DNA of 64,000 bases from NCBI GenBank assembly GCA_021432635.1, contig MU270027.1, positions 868,001-932,000 on the forward strand, given 5' to 3'. How positions within the stretch are numbered: position 1 is the stretch's first letter; every line of letters starts with the position of its first letter. Origin of the DNA: Thozetella sp. PMI_491 (taxonomy: Eukaryota > Ascomycota > Sordariomycetes > Chaetosphaeriales > Chaetosphaeriaceae). Of the stretch, positions 23,553 through 35,328 are shown in pieces. Position numbers and translations under genes: made by a program. The notes under the pieces are model-generated. The model was not told where the DNA came from and ran no database searches. It saw nothing but the letters and a program-made list of their open reading frames with translations.

Positions 23553-25350
23553 TTATGCCCTGCTAGTCCAGGTTTGTTGCGTAGCCTTCTCCCAAGCGCT
23601 TTCCAAGCTGCTCTGGGAAGGATCGACCATGACCAGGCTCTCCTCCCCGGCACTGATGCCGGACACCTGGCTCTGTCGTACAGTAGAGTCAATGCTGGTG
23701 GAAGGGGGGGCAGTCACGCCTGCCGTGGCCGTCGCGCCCTCACCATCCCTCGCAATTTCCGACTCCCAGTTGCTCGAGTACACAACGGCCGCGAATCCCT
23801 CAAGGTCGCGCACCTGCTCCATCTCCTGGAGGTACTCGTTTGGCATGCCGTTGCCGATGGCGTGCGCTTGCCTTGTTAGCACACTTAAGACTTTGGGTAG
23901 TAGCACAGCTCGATTAACGACGCCGAAGCCGGCAAGATCGATGCTCGGAGCAGCCCCGCCGACAGATGGGGTCTCGAAAGCGCTCTGGACGAGCTTCTTG
24001 TGCAAAAGTACAGAGAAACCGGCGTCAAGCAGCTGCGTCAGGACCTGCGAGAAAGCGGGAGACTCGATTAGGTCCGCCGTCTCGTCTAGGAGACGGCGGA
24101 GGGAGTCGTTCGTGGAAGGGGATGCGCGAGGATATGGTGCGTCCGCGCCAGCGGCGGAATCCATCATTCCGGACTCGCGTAGGACAAACTCTTCAAGATG
24201 CGGCGGTGGGAGCAGGTGGGGAAGCCACCGAGTACCGGCGCCGTTGGCGGGGGATCCTCCTTCCACGAGGCGTCGGACGTCGCCTGTGAGCTTCGAGAAG
24301 GTGTCAAGAGTGAGCGTGTCCCGTGGGCTCAGGTGTCCAAAAACCTCGCGCACAGCGGCCTCGACGCGCTGCGAGACGTCGATCCAGCCGCGGTTAAGGA
24401 GCCACCAACTGAAGGTCAGGTACTTGCGGTTGATATCGAAGTCGCTTCCATACGATTGCTCTGAGTTGTCGTCGTCGTTGTTCTCCAGGCTGATGGTGGC
24501 ATGGGCAGTACCGGTGGCCAGCGATACGACACTAGACAGGTAGCTTCTCCGGCCGAGTAGGTTGAGCTGTATCCTTGTGAGCATGGTGAGGAGCCCGAGC
24601 GTGTAGAGTAAGGTGTAGGCTCTTGTTATAGCTGTTCAACAACGGTTAGCCGCCACAGCCTCGGAGAGCAACATATGACCGTAACCTACAGCTTATTGTC
24701 AAGTCATCCCAAAGCTGCCTCTTTGTCTTGCGCGGCTTAGACGCCGCTTGCCCACCGTCCTGGGAAGCGTCTGCCCCCGTGGGGACAGATGTAGGAGGCA
24801 ATGCCACCTGGCTCGCATGTACGCCACTCTCACTCTGCAAGCTAATCATACTTCGCCCGTCATCGTCGGTCGCATTCGTGTCGGATATGCTGGGTGGGCT
24901 CATGGACCCGATGCTCTTGACACTCTTTGCGGTAGTGCTCTTCATCTGTTGGATCTCGTACGTAATCTTCTCGGTGTTCATCCCTTCGAGGATTTGTGTG
25001 GTGGCTGTGGGGAGGAGAGCTAGAACGGTAAAGGTGCAGTCTTCTTGGTTCTGCTCGAAGCGGCGGCGCAAGCTACGGGGAGGGGTGGTCTGGTAAGTGC
25101 ATGCGCTTCGACAACCATTATAGTAGGGGAAGGGCCGGGGGGGGGGGGATATGTGAGGGACGAGGGAGAGCATCTGGGCAGCATGCACTTACTTCTCCTT
25201 TGCGATGCGCTCGCTGCTCATGCGCTCACGCGCATCGTTGATTTTGGTCAGAACATATTGGGTAACCACGTAGCCGGCACCGACGACGCCCAAGCCGATG
25301 GCGATAGGGGTGCGGTTGCGACGGAACCACCGTCGCGTGGCTGCGAACAT
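23553..25350 (-). CDS. PEX3: Peroxisome biogenesis factor 3 (peroxin-3)
   Basis: PEX3 is the peroxisomal membrane anchor that docks PEX19 and inserts peroxisomal membrane proteins; it also takes part in inheritance and pexophagy in yeasts. Three exons (minus): 25350-25193, 25072-24690 and 24631-23553, giving 539 aa. Introns are 120 nt (GTAAGT...GTAG) and 58 nt (GTAGGT...GCTAAC...CAG). The N-terminus FAATRRWFRRNRTPIAIG followed by a hydrophobic helix (about residues 14-33) is the classic peroxisomal membrane signal. ARERMSSERIAKE and LRRRFEQNQEDCTFTVLALL follow, then LWDDLTISSITRAYTLLY across the second junction and LTRIQLNLLGRRSYL. A Ser/Asp-rich linker (about residues 110-165) is variable. 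The start is the first ATG in the conserved N-terminus; an upstream in-frame ATG at 25398 would add 16 unconserved residues. It is divergent from ATG101. Confidence 0.96.
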
Positions 25351-26331
25351 TTTGAACCAGGCGCCGCGCGAAGAGAAGAAAGAGCTCTGAGGCAGCACGC
25401 GACGACGCTGTCCAGGAGGCCGAGGGGGGAAATTCTCAAAGCGGAATGGGTGGCAACATTTGTGGTCGCGAACTCCTTCACGAGCGTGCCATGGATGCCA
25501 TCGATCCGAGGCGCTTGGGGAGGATTTGCCTAACAGTCACCAGCCAGCCTCGCCGAATAATCCAACCTCGGCTGCAGCGCGGGTCACTCAGCCAGCCCCT
25601 GGACTGTGATCTCATCGCACCTGCCGAAGCACGGACCAAGCTACAAGGGAACAATGGTAGGTAGGTAGATACCTACCAGGCACAAAAAGAGGGGTTAGGG
25701 TTCCTTACAAGACCTGAGATGGGCCAAAACTTGCCCCTCCAGCGATGGACGGTCGTGCTATGTAGTAGTGGGATCTACCTTGTGTCCATAGCAGGCAGAT
25801 CATTTGAAATAGGCCAAAATTCTCTAAAATGCATTTTAGAAGGTAGGCGGCGGTAGAATCCAACCTCCCCCCCCCTCTGGTGTCACATGAAAGATGTACG
25901 TAGTAGAGCAACCGCGCAGAAGAGTCCTAGGCTTCGACAGCAAGCTTGAGCGGCCCCTGCATTCTCTGGCTCGGCAAAACGGGTGGGAGCCAACGGCCAA
26001 GATTGCCCTCCCTTCGGCGCTCAACGGGGATTTTCTGGCCATTTCCCGCAACAGGCAGCATCGCTCGAGGCAAAGAGAGCGCCATCGCAACTGCCAGAGC
26101 CAGAGTTGGCAAGGGTCGGTTGGCGCAGAAGCCCAGAAATCTTACGCGCCCACTAGTACAGTAAGCTTTAAGCGGTTGGTATTAGTAGTATAGCGTGTAT
26201 TAGCCCCTCGATCTCGTGCCCCGCACCCCGTGCACGCATCCCCCCAGCTGCTATCTCCCTCTCTCCTTGCGCCTCCGAATGACCTCAGACACCGACGGCC
26301 AGCCGGCGTGCAACCATCTCCGACAGCGACC
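25351..26331. promoter_or_regulatory. Shared divergent spacer PEX3 / ATG101
   Basis: 981 bp between two divergent starts. It contains an almost perfect palindrome at 25660-25677 (GGTAGGTA, 2-nt spacer, TACCTACC) and a C run near 25865. A pyrimidine-rich leader precedes the ATG101 start. No gene is recognised. Confidence 0.6.
25660..25677. repeat. 18-bp palindrome GGTAGGTA-GA-TACCTACC
   Basis: Two 8-base arms are perfect reverse complements around a 2-base spacer, and the left arm extends a tandem of GGTA units starting at 25656. It sits between divergent PEX3 and ATG101. It could be a protein-binding site or just a sequence prone to forming inverted repeats; nothing here distinguishes these. 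Confidence 0.8.
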
Positions 26332-27235
26332 ATGGAGCAGCGGAATCCTCCAGAGTTCATTCTGGAGGCCTTCGCCGATCCGACTTCGGTGCCTGATATC
26401 GTACGAGGTGAGCATCGACCCCTCAATCGCCCTTCCAGCCACCAGCCCCCTCCCTTCATGGCACCAGCTCCGGCTTCCTGCTCGAGCATCTCGCCGTGTT
26501 CCCCCCCTCCCCCTCACCCAACACTATCAAGAGCCATACAGGCTTCACCGGGCCAGTCCGCTAATCCCTCCGTCCGTCCTCCGAATAGGCATTCTCCATA
26601 CCATCTTCTTCCATCGCTTCTTCCCCTCGGTCCTCCCGCAAACCCGCGACGTGCTGGATCTGACCTTGCCTTATGTCGCTGACGCCGAGGTCGAGACCAT
26701 GATCGACCAGCGGACCACCACCCTCGTGCGCCAGCTGGAGATAGAGCGTACCCAGACCCACGCAGGGCCAGGCCCCGCCAGCATCGGCAACGGCAGCGGC
26801 CGTGGCCAGATCGCCGTTCAGTTCTTTGAAAAGCGCCGTCGCAAGGCCTGGTACAATGTCCGTGGCGAGGAGGAAGTCTGCTGGGAGCGGTGGACGGTCA
26901 AGGTCACGGTAGCGGAGCCGCGGACTGAGAGTGGTGAGTGCACGTGTCGGAACGGTCACATGCCTCCGGCTCCACGGTGTCGCCCAAGGGGGCGATATAT
27001 TCTCGTGTGCTTGTTGGCTAACACGGGCATGGCTTCCAAACTTATAGAGAGAGCGAAAGTCCGAAAGGCGATGGAATCCACCCTAGCGAGCACAGTCATG
27101 AAAGTCGTGACGCTCGTCAACGCGCACAAGGACCACATCCCGCCCATCACAACTACCGAGTCGAACCCGTTTCCTTATCAGATCAGCATTAATCAGAAGG
27201 AGTCGGGCTGGGCAACCAGAATGGGCATCTACTAG
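26332..27235 (+). CDS. ATG101: Autophagy-related protein 101
   Basis: ATG101 is a HORMA-fold protein that pairs with the HORMA domain of ATG13 in the Atg1/ULK initiation complex. It is present in most fungi but absent from budding yeast, which uses Atg29/Atg31. Three exons, 26332-26407, 26589-26933 and 27048-27235, give 202 aa. Introns are 181 nt (GTGAGC...ATAG) and 114 nt (GTGAGT...GGCTAAC...TATAG), both phase 1. Recognisable blocks are GILHTIFFHRFFPSVLPQTR, DLTLPYVADAEVE, GQIAVQFFEKRRRKAW, WTVKVTVAEPRTESERAKVR, then VNAHKDHIPPITT and the terminus GWATRMGIY. A Gly/Asn-rich loop (about residues 80-95) is variable. Length and order match the family. It shares its promoter spacer with PEX3. Confidence 0.95.
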
Positions 27236-28567
27236 GAGTTGTGGTGTGGGTTCTGGAATCGCCGCTTCGGGTGAGAAATCATGTGGTGGCGTCCATGGTA
27301 CATACCGGAATTACAGAGGAAGGACACGGCGCTTTTTGCTGCAGAAGGGCACTGGGGGAACTGGGACCGGCGTTTTGGCTTTGCACATTGGTTAGGACTA
27401 TCACTCAGGGATAATAGACAATGGGCAAGGAGGGAGATCTGATGCCACCAGGCTGTAGCTCACTCACACAGCGAAGACTTTTTGAAAATCGATACCCGAT
27501 AGCACATGGCCTGCAGGGCAGCTTCTGTTGCTATTTGATCAACGAAGCTTTTGAAGGCCGAGCTTGATTCCCAATCCATGTTATGCTAAGCCGTGACTTC
27601 CTCAACCCTTGCAGGGCCCAAGTACGCCAATATCAGGCTTGCAAGGCAAACCTCCAGCACTGAGCAGGCCCTCAGTTAACCAGAACGGAGCATGAGGGTA
27701 CATAGCAAGGCGCCGAGTTTGCTGTACCACACCGAGTTCCCAATGGACCGAACATTCACGATATGGAAGACATCTCCAGAGCACGGGTCTAGGTTGACAT
27801 GGCTCATATTCTGGTTCTCAGCTAGGAGCTACATGCCTGCCTACGAACTATCCGCAAAGCAGTACAGACTGAACCGCGAGGGAATGGGCGAGAAAAGCCA
27901 AACAAAACTTCTGCCACCCAGCAAGAAACAAGCATCCTATTTCCTTCTGCTATCCGCCAGTTGACAGACAAAGCTCACATCGTGCCGACCCGTTAAATGC
28001 CGAAAGAACAGACAACACCGCGAGACAAAGGAAGAAAAGACCAACAAAACAGACCACAGCCAATTCCGAGATCAAGACCAAGATTCTCCCGTGCGCAGAA
28101 GACGCAACATTTCCTAACATCGCCCCCATCAACCGACATGCTTTGCTTGCTCCACTTTGTATATGTACTTCATGATCAGTTCCATCCATTCCGTCCTTTC
28201 CATCCGCCCATCCTGCATTATCGTGATAAAAAGCAGTTGATTCATAGACAAGAGGCCGTGAGGCATATCGAGTCGGGTAGTAGTAGTAGTAGTAGTAGTA
28301 GTGGGAGGAGGGCGATACTCTAACTACTGGTGTATCGTCCTCCGAACAGGGGAGGGTGAGTGTTCATCACCGAATGGGATTATAGGTGGCACCCATGTGG
28401 GTAACGAAGCGAGAGGTTGCGAAATAGCAAGGTTAAGTTTTAGGTGGTAGGTAGCAAGAGGGGGTTAAGAGTGTTTTTAAGGTCATCATTCGTAACAGTC
28501 GTTATGTGCGTCTCCAGCATGACAAGAGAGAGAGAAGGCAAGGAACATGGCGCCAGAAAGAGCAGGA
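27236..28567. other. Convergent spacer ATG101 / forkhead gene
   Basis: 1.3 kb, presumably two 3' UTRs. It includes an A/C-rich, partly AT-rich segment (27880-28200) and a TAG trinucleotide microsatellite at 28278-28301. No coding sequence is recognised. Confidence 0.6.
28278..28301. repeat. (TAG)8 microsatellite
   Basis: Eight perfect TAG units lie downstream of the forkhead stop codon, in the likely 3' UTR of that gene (read as CTA on its strand). Confidence 0.95.
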
Positions 28568-30862
28568 TTAAAAGGTCGTCGTGTAGCTTCGGCTCAGGCT
28601 AGACCTCTGAGACGGCTTCGCCGGCATCTGTTGCAGATTGCTGGAGCCGATCTTCTCGAAGCCGGCGAGCATGTCGATGCCTGCGAAGTCGCTGTCCTCA
28701 AAGTATTCGGGCGAGCATAGGTCGTCCATGGAGATCCATGGGGCGAGGTTTTCGTCGTTGGACGGAGATACTTTGCTCGGCGACTGCAGGAACGCCTTGC
28801 TCGGCGAGGACATGAGTCCGTCAAAGACCTTGCTCGGGGTCTCGAGCATAAGGGCGGAAGCCTGGCCTGGGACCTTCAAAAACGTGTTCGCGTTGGTGCT
28901 GGCGTGCATCCCCGTGTTGGTCACGTCGTGCAGGGCACTGGTCGAGTGAGCTCGGTCCATGCGCTGGCGCTTCACGGACCGCTTCACAGGAGAGCCATCA
29001 GACACACCTACAGCCTTGCGAACAGGAGACATTGCAAACAGGCTCGGGCCGAAGGAAGAGTCCTGGAAGATGTCGAAGTCGTCAGCGTCCAGGGTGAAGT
29101 CGTCGCCCTTGCGATCCAGACCATAGAAAACCTCGTCCATGCTGAGGCCCGGCGTGAGGGTAAGGGCCACGTCTGTCTTGGGCAGCATCTGAGCGACACG
29201 GCGGTATGGCGAGTCAATCATAGAGCGCACATTCTCCCGGTGGATCCGCAGGTTCGTGCTGGGCGATGCGGACGGTGGGGGCTTGGGTGGTGCCTTCAGC
29301 TTCATAGCAGGGGTGAGAGGCGGTAGCATCTGGCCGGCCTCGTGGGCGTTTTGCCTAAGGGGAGACGAAGATGGAGGGCAGTAGCTAAACGACCGGCCCT
29401 TGGTAGGGCTGTCATAAGACGATGCTCGGAGGCGCGCAATCTCCTCCTCGGCCCGGCCTCGCTTGATGCGTGGCCGATCGGCTTCGGAAGTGAGAAGCTT
29501 GTGGTGCTGGTGAGGGCGCATGGCCGATGATTCCAGTGATGAGATATAGCCGCTATCATCCATGGACGCGAACTTCCGCTTGTGGGAACGCGACCTTGAG
29601 ATTGACGAGCCTCGAGGCCGATGCATTTGCGGCGGCGTGCCACTGTGCGGAGCCTCCATGTGCTTCGGGATTGGGGGCGAGGAGTGCATGGTAGCGGGAA
29701 GAGGAGAGTACAGATCCACATCGTTGCCAAGGTCGTTCTCAGCGCTCTTGTCGGGCATGTCCTCCAGATTGGCCATCTCCGAGGCCGGGATGGTGGCGTC
29801 AGATGAGACCTCGGGCAGCGGAAAGGGAGGCAAAATCCCCTGAGATGACGGAGGCAACGCCGGCAGGGAAGTCTGGTTTACAGGAACATGAGGAGGCAGG
29901 ACGGGCTCCTGGACCATGGATACATGAGGGGTGGGCTCTAGACGCGTCGACATGACTGGAACCATCTCTGCAGCCGAGCTGGCTTTCCTCGTAGGCTTCT
30001 CCTTCATAAAGAGGTGCTCCGCACCGGGCTCGATAGCCCAGTAGTTGCCCTTGCCCGGATCGTCCTTGGGCCGTTCCTGCTTGATGAAGTTCTTGTTGAG
30101 GCTCAGGTTGTGGCGAATGCTGTTCTGCCAGCCTGCGTCTTCGGCCTTGTAGAACTTGAAGGTGTCCGAGATCCACTTGTAAATCTGGGCAAGGGTCAGT
30201 CGCCGCTGCGGGGACCTAAGGATGGCCATGCCGATTAGCGTAGCATAGCTGTGGCCGGGTTTGGTTCCGTCGTCGACGATGGGCGGGAACGAGTCGTGGG
30301 GTGGCAGAGGCTCGTCCATCCTGGCCTTCTTCGCTGGCCTGAGCTCCTTGATGGGGGCCGCGTCGAGTAATACGCGCTTTCCTGATGGCTTCTGGTAGTA
30401 GTTCTCGAGCGAGATATTGAAGGCCGCATTGTTGGGCGGCGCCGGATACAGCGGCGGATGTAAGTTTTCCTTCCCCATATAATGCATCCCATTGTCCATG
30501 GCTGGTTTTTTTGCTACTGTCTTGAATCTAGACATCATGGGCTGGCGCTTCTCGAGGCAGTCCGTCGACTGCTGGTAGCCGCTGGGAGGCATCATTGATA
30601 CCATGTGGAGTTGCTTGTTCCCTTGGGAAGACTTGAGAGGGGTGAGCGGAGAGCCGGCCGACGCGTTGGCCTTGAAAGGCGACTGGGCGGCCGAGGCAGA
30701 GTTGGGAGGGTTGAGCACGAGGTTGCCGTTGGCGTTCTGCAAAGGCCGTCGTGGCTTGGATGCCGCGGGCATCGGGGCGTGGCTGATCATGGGGGCTGAG
30801 TGGTCGAAGTCTTGAAAGATGTTGAGCGGTTCGGTTGCCCCGAGGCGCGCTTGCCTGGCCAT
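28568..30862 (-). CDS. Forkhead (winged-helix) transcription factor, Sep1-like
   Basis: Single exon, 764 aa, starting [19 protein letters not shown]. The forkhead DNA-binding domain lies at about residues 200-290: [30 protein letters not shown], then [16 protein letters not shown] (recognition helix) and [14 protein letters not shown]. Before it lie basic motifs ([13 protein letters not shown]) and possible CDK-type SP/TP sites; after it comes a long Ser/Pro-rich region with many SP dipeptides. No FHA domain is visible, so it is closer to fission-yeast Sep1, which controls mitotic and cell-separation genes, than to FHA-containing Fkh1/2. A short conserved-looking acidic end ([19 protein letters not shown]) may be an activation segment. 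The upstream leader may hold a 5'-UTR intron. The orthology call is from domain layout only. Confidence 0.93.
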   Translation of the reverse strand: MARQARLGATEPLNIFQDFDHSAPMISHAPMPAASKPRRPLQNANGNLVLNPPNSASAAQSPFKANASAGSPLTPLKSSQGNKQLHMVSMMPPSGYQQSTDCLEKRQPMMSRFKTVAKKPAMDNGMHYMGKENLHPPLYPAPPNNAAFNISLENYYQKPSGKRVLLDAAPIKELRPAKKARMDEPLPPHDSFPPIVDDGTKPGHSYATLIGMAILRSPQRRLTLAQIYKWISDTFKFYKAEDAGWQNSIRHNLSLNKNFIKQERPKDDPGKGNYWAIEPGAEHLFMKEKPTRKASSAAEMVPVMSTRLEPTPHVSMVQEPVLPPHVPVNQTSLPALPPSSQGILPPFPLPEVSSDATIPASEMANLEDMPDKSAENDLGNDVDLYSPLPATMHSSPPIPKHMEAPHSGTPPQMHRPRGSSISRSRSHKRKFASMDDSGYISSLESSAMRPHQHHKLLTSEADRPRIKRGRAEEEIARLRASSYDSPTKGRSFSYCPPSSSPLRQNAHEAGQMLPPLTPAMKLKAPPKPPPSASPSTNLRIHRENVRSMIDSPYRRVAQMLPKTDVALTLTPGLSMDEVFYGLDRKGDDFTLDADDFDIFQDSSFGPSLFAMSPVRKAVGVSDGSPVKRSVKRQRMDRAHSTSALHDVTNTGMHASTNANTFLKVPGQASALMLETPSKVFDGLMSSPSKAFLQSPSKVSPSNDENLAPWISMDDLCSPEYFEDSDFAGIDMLAGFEKIGSSNLQQMPAKPSQRSSLSRSYTTTF

Positions 30863-33800
30863 CGTGGCCGTGTCGGGTCGAGGTATCTGTCGTCCAGCAG
30901 ATGGGTAAGGTAAGAGGGCCAGATTCTACTCTGGGAGGCGACGTTAGCGGACTGGACTGGGTTAATGTACAGCCCAGGCTTGTCATATCAAGGGAGGACG
31001 AGACTCTGTCTTTCCTGGATGCACCTTGGAAGGGTTGGGTCTAGCATGACGGAGGAAAGAATTAGGACCGTTAAGGCTCTTTTCCCAACCTACCTCGACC
31101 AAGTTTGTAATTTTAATGACCAGTGGGTCTCAAGCAAGGGAGAGAGGTCTTGCGTTGCTCGTGGGTAAATGAGCTTTCGGGTCACAGGTCTCAGATGGAT
31201 GACGGGAGACAGGTTGGTGGTGGAACTGGCGAGACGAGAAGGACGTATTTCGGCGAGGGTGCAAGAAATGGAGAGTGGGAAATGCGACTGGTGTCGGGCT
31301 GAGAAGCGAAATCGAGAATTGGTCAGGCGAGAGCGAGGGAGAGAGCCGAGCTGGGAGGATAGTTGGAAGGAGGAGAGGGGAAGGGGGAGAGGGGGGGGGG
31401 GATAGGATCCTGAGGCGGCCGGAAGGTGGGAATGGGATGGGAGAAGAGGGAGAACGGAGGTGGACGGCAGAACTGGTGCCACAGCGCACTGCAGCACAGC
31501 CAGGCCAGCTCACACACCCTCTAGGTTCCAAGCACGCAGGCCAAGTGGAGCCCTCTGGCGAGGGAAGCGAGACGTGGATTGGGTGGAGCGAACGACGCGG
31601 GCGTGGCGGGCTGACCAGCGGCAGGGTTTGGCAGGGTTGGGCCACCGAGGACAGGGATAGCGGAAGGAGACTTTTTTCTCGTTGGCTGCTCCCAGTGGTG
31701 GGCAGGCAGGTGCAGATGGGGTGAGCAGGATGGACGAAGTACCTTTCGCACCGTCCCCCGTATTAGCTTGTGAAGCGCTTTCTCGGCAATGTCGTCAGGG
31801 CCTCAGTATACCTGGCTTGCCAGTGGGCCTATATGCACTACGTCCCTTGTTCCCGGAGAGGACGAGAGAAGAGGAGAAGCGAAGAGGACAGGGAATAAGA
31901 AGAAAAAGGGTTTGGGCACGCCAGGCAGGTCCGTAGCTTGATGCTGGCGTCCAGTAATTAGGTGCTTTCCGCCGTAGGAGAAGACCCGACCACGGAGTGG
32001 GGGAAGATGACTGGCGGGACTGACGGTAGGACACCGGTTGGTTAAAGTGCAGAGCGGGCAGTGTGCCTTGTGCTGTATGCAGGTCTTTCTAAGTCCTTAT
32101 CCTCGTCCCCCCCTTCATCTATCGCTCGTCGGGCGCGGTCGCAGACGCGGTGGCCCGCGCAAAGTGCAGGAAACCGACTTGGGCTCGGGGACACACCGAA
32201 ACCGAGCATCAAACCTTGCCGCCGCCTAGTCTGGGATCAAGTTGCGGTATCTCTCATTTGATTGACGTCCGCTTCAAACAAGAGGCCTCTCCACCGCCTG
32301 GGACGTTTGACGATGGTGGTTGTGCCTTATTTCGTTGGCTCTCGGGCTTCCGCTGTGCAGGCGCTTCGACGAGTGTCGTCCAACGAGAGCGCGCGACGAC
32401 GCGTCGCTTGTTTACGAAATGAGGAACCTACGACTGGCCCGCACGCGTCAGGGTCGCGTCGCCCCCACCCATGGGCCAATCAGGGCGCTTCTAGCCCCTC
32501 TTAGCTGCGGGGCACCCGAGCCTCCCTAGGCCTCAGGGCCAGTCGGGAGGCCGGACCTCAGACACTCGACCCAACCTTCGGAGCTTGCTCAGGCAAGTGT
32601 GAATGAGATAGAGTAGCCGTGCGAGGGAGAGAAAAAAAAAAAAGAGCAGAGTCTCGGCGGAGAATTTTGATGCCTCGCTCGCCAAGAGCCCACTCCCCTC
32701 CCACGTTCCCTCCGTCGATTTTCTTTCCTATTTTCTTTTTCTTAAAGCTTCCTCCCTCCCTGGTTTCATGATCACTCTCACTCTAAAGCAACGTGTAAGT
32801 GTAGCATTAAAGCCGTTTGAGCGTTCCTCGTTCCTCGTGGGCCAACGAATCTGCTCGTGGGGACTGCTTCTGCCGCCTGTAGCTCTCCCTAGCTTCCCCT
32901 TGTACCGTTGTAACCCAGTTATCTCGTTTGCTGTGTCCGTTGTTCCCTCGCTATATTTCAGGGGGGCCTTGCCCCGGCCGGCGCTTGGATGGCCTAGCTC
33001 GCCCGGCCTGTCTAGATTTTCTGGCGTGAATTGGAGGAGAGAGGGCCCAGGTCTGAGAGCCGCCGTGGATCGTCGAGCAAAAGGTGACATCATGCTAGCG
33101 TATCTCTCTTCCCCAGCACCGGCGATGGCATGGACTAGACCGAAACTTTTTGGCCATTCTAGCAATGTTCTAGGAGGTCATTCACCGGCTGTTTCAACTC
33201 TATCTGGTCCTCCCAACATGGCAGTCCGTCCCCAAACCGCGTCGGTCCTCTTTCCGCCTCCCCCCCTTCCACCGACCGTTCGAGGCCTGGCGCTGGGCGG
33301 CCCAAGCACCGCCATCAACTCCTCCTCATCTGAACCCCCCAAATTCGGGCCTGTCCCTCATCGATCCTCGATTGTTTCCGAGGTGTCGTCACCACTCTGT
33401 CCCCCCCCCCCCCGGTAGCCGCTTGCCGGATCCGGCTTCCGACCCTCGCTGTTCGGTGGTCTTCTTTCCTGTCCTGGGATGGGCCTAGGGCTTTGGTGAG
33501 TGTTCTGTGACCCTATTCACACTTGGGTAAATTGCTTTCTTATGCCGCCTTCTGCCAACGCATCGTTGAGTCACCCTAGCGTCCCTGCCCGACGAGGCCC
33601 TTCCAGGATATCTTCCTTGGTGCCGGTGCGAGCTGCCAACGCCCGCTCGGCCCCACTGGAGCTGGCGATCTGTGAGGCCGGTTCCAGACAGGGCCTATCC
33701 CACTTCTCCCATATGGAACGCGTATCCCTGTCCTATAGGCGAGTTCCATTTATATCCCGGCCGCACGGGGCGGCGCCATCACGACTCGTGTGAGTAAGTA

Positions 33801-35328
33801 CGGAGTAGAGGAACGCATGGCGCTCTTGGAAACGCGAGAGAAAACCAAGATCAAGGCTGTGAGCTGCAACGGTCTCCCTTGAACCAAGGAAAAAAGTTGG
33901 CTTGTTCTTAGACGATGTAAAGCGCTCTCGTGTCCGCCGATCCAACGACGTTCACACTCAAGCTTCCGTTCCCGGCGCCCGGGCAATTCCGGGATCGAGA
34001 TTTAGCTGTTGAGATCGACGGGCATCGGTCCGCCGTGTCTCGAGGGCGTCTGTCTCGATTTCCTAGTCTTGGAGCGTCACCACTACTGCTACGCAGCACA
34101 TGTACCGGAGACTCTCCATAGGGTCGATCGACACAGCCGTGCCGTGCATACCACCCGCGGTAGGTCCAAAGCTGTGCTAGACTACCCCCCGCACCTGCAA
34201 ACACACAGGGCGCTTTTTCATTTCGACGATACGGACTGGGACCTGCACGCACTTTGCATCCCCGCGCCGCTGAGCTTCGGGGTTGTGTGCATTGGTGCTG
34301 CAGCAGTGCGTTTCAAAGAAGACGAAGAGCGGGGTGCCATTCCAACCCGCGTCTCTTCGCGACCCTAAGCGCACGTCTGTGGGTAGCCGTAAGAATCAGG
34401 CGCTGCGGTGCGGGCGGTATCACGTACATAGGGTCCCGTCGACGACGCGGGTTCCTCGCACGTGTGTAGCGTAGCGCGTGTGTGAGGGAGGCGCTTGGCA
34501 GATCCAGGTTGCACGAAATCTCCACGCCCCGAAACTAGCTCACCATCCAGCTCTACCAGGTGTGCTCGGACTCTCGGTATTCCCTTCCGTACCTCGGCGC
34601 CGGCCCATGGTACGTTCGGAAAGACACCCGGCGGGCAGGCACATGGGGTGATCCAAGATATAGACATGCATTCCATATGAAACCCCCAGAACTTGGCTTC
34701 GGCTAGGACGACATTTCCAGGCCGGTAAGAGAGCCCTCTCTGGCCGGCCACATGATCAACCATGGACGGGATGCGTCGGAGCAACCCCAAGAAAGTAGAG
34801 CCGTCGACGCGCCTCAGCCTGGCCCAGCATGCTGCGTGGTTGGAGGACGGGTGCTGGATCATCTTTGACGACGCCGAGCGGACAACTACCGGATGTCATT
34901 TAGATAGCGAGCTGAACCTTTCTTGTTTACGATGGGCGTAGCCATCCTCGATTGGGCCGGTCACCCACGTTAGGGTAGTCACAGGTTCCCGCCGTCAGCA
35001 GGCTTCCGGCAGCTGGTGAACCAAAGGTCTTGGTCGGTGGTGAGTTTACGATTGGTGCTACATACAAACTAGGTAGGGTTGCGATCACGAAGTAAAAACA
35101 TGAACACAGGCTGATTACTATCCAACCTTCGCTCCTCCCCGGTCGTCCTTCCAACTTCCATCTCCCCATGCGATGTTGTCGCCGACCGGCCTTGTGACTG
35201 GCTGTTGCGACTGTGGGCTTCTCCTTACTGGCTCCGTCCCATGGTCCATTCGGCTGACCCCGACGGTCGTCTGGCGTACCAAAAACTTGCGGGACCAAAA
35301 GCCCGGTACAGCCGCATGAATCTATAGA
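30863..35328. other. Gene-poor spacer between forkhead gene and PAN1
   Basis: 4.5 kb without a recognised gene. Its left part is probably leader and promoter of the forkhead gene: on the minus strand a donor-like GTAGGT (near 31089-31094) and a GCTAAC...CAG end (near 30928-30950) suggest a 5'-UTR intron. Pyrimidine/purine tracts cover 31310-31410 and 32600-32780. Open frames at 33930-34368 (plus) and 34365-34862 (minus) look partly protein-like but match nothing I know. Confidence 0.5.

Noticed and set aside
25686-25704. Telomere-like GGGGTTAGGG
   Set aside because: Barely one and a half TTAGGG units in the middle of a gene-bearing region; no array.
32768-33418. 216-codon open frame on the plus strand
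   Set aside because: Ends in a C run read as poly-Pro and has no family features; lies in pyrimidine-rich promoter-like DNA.
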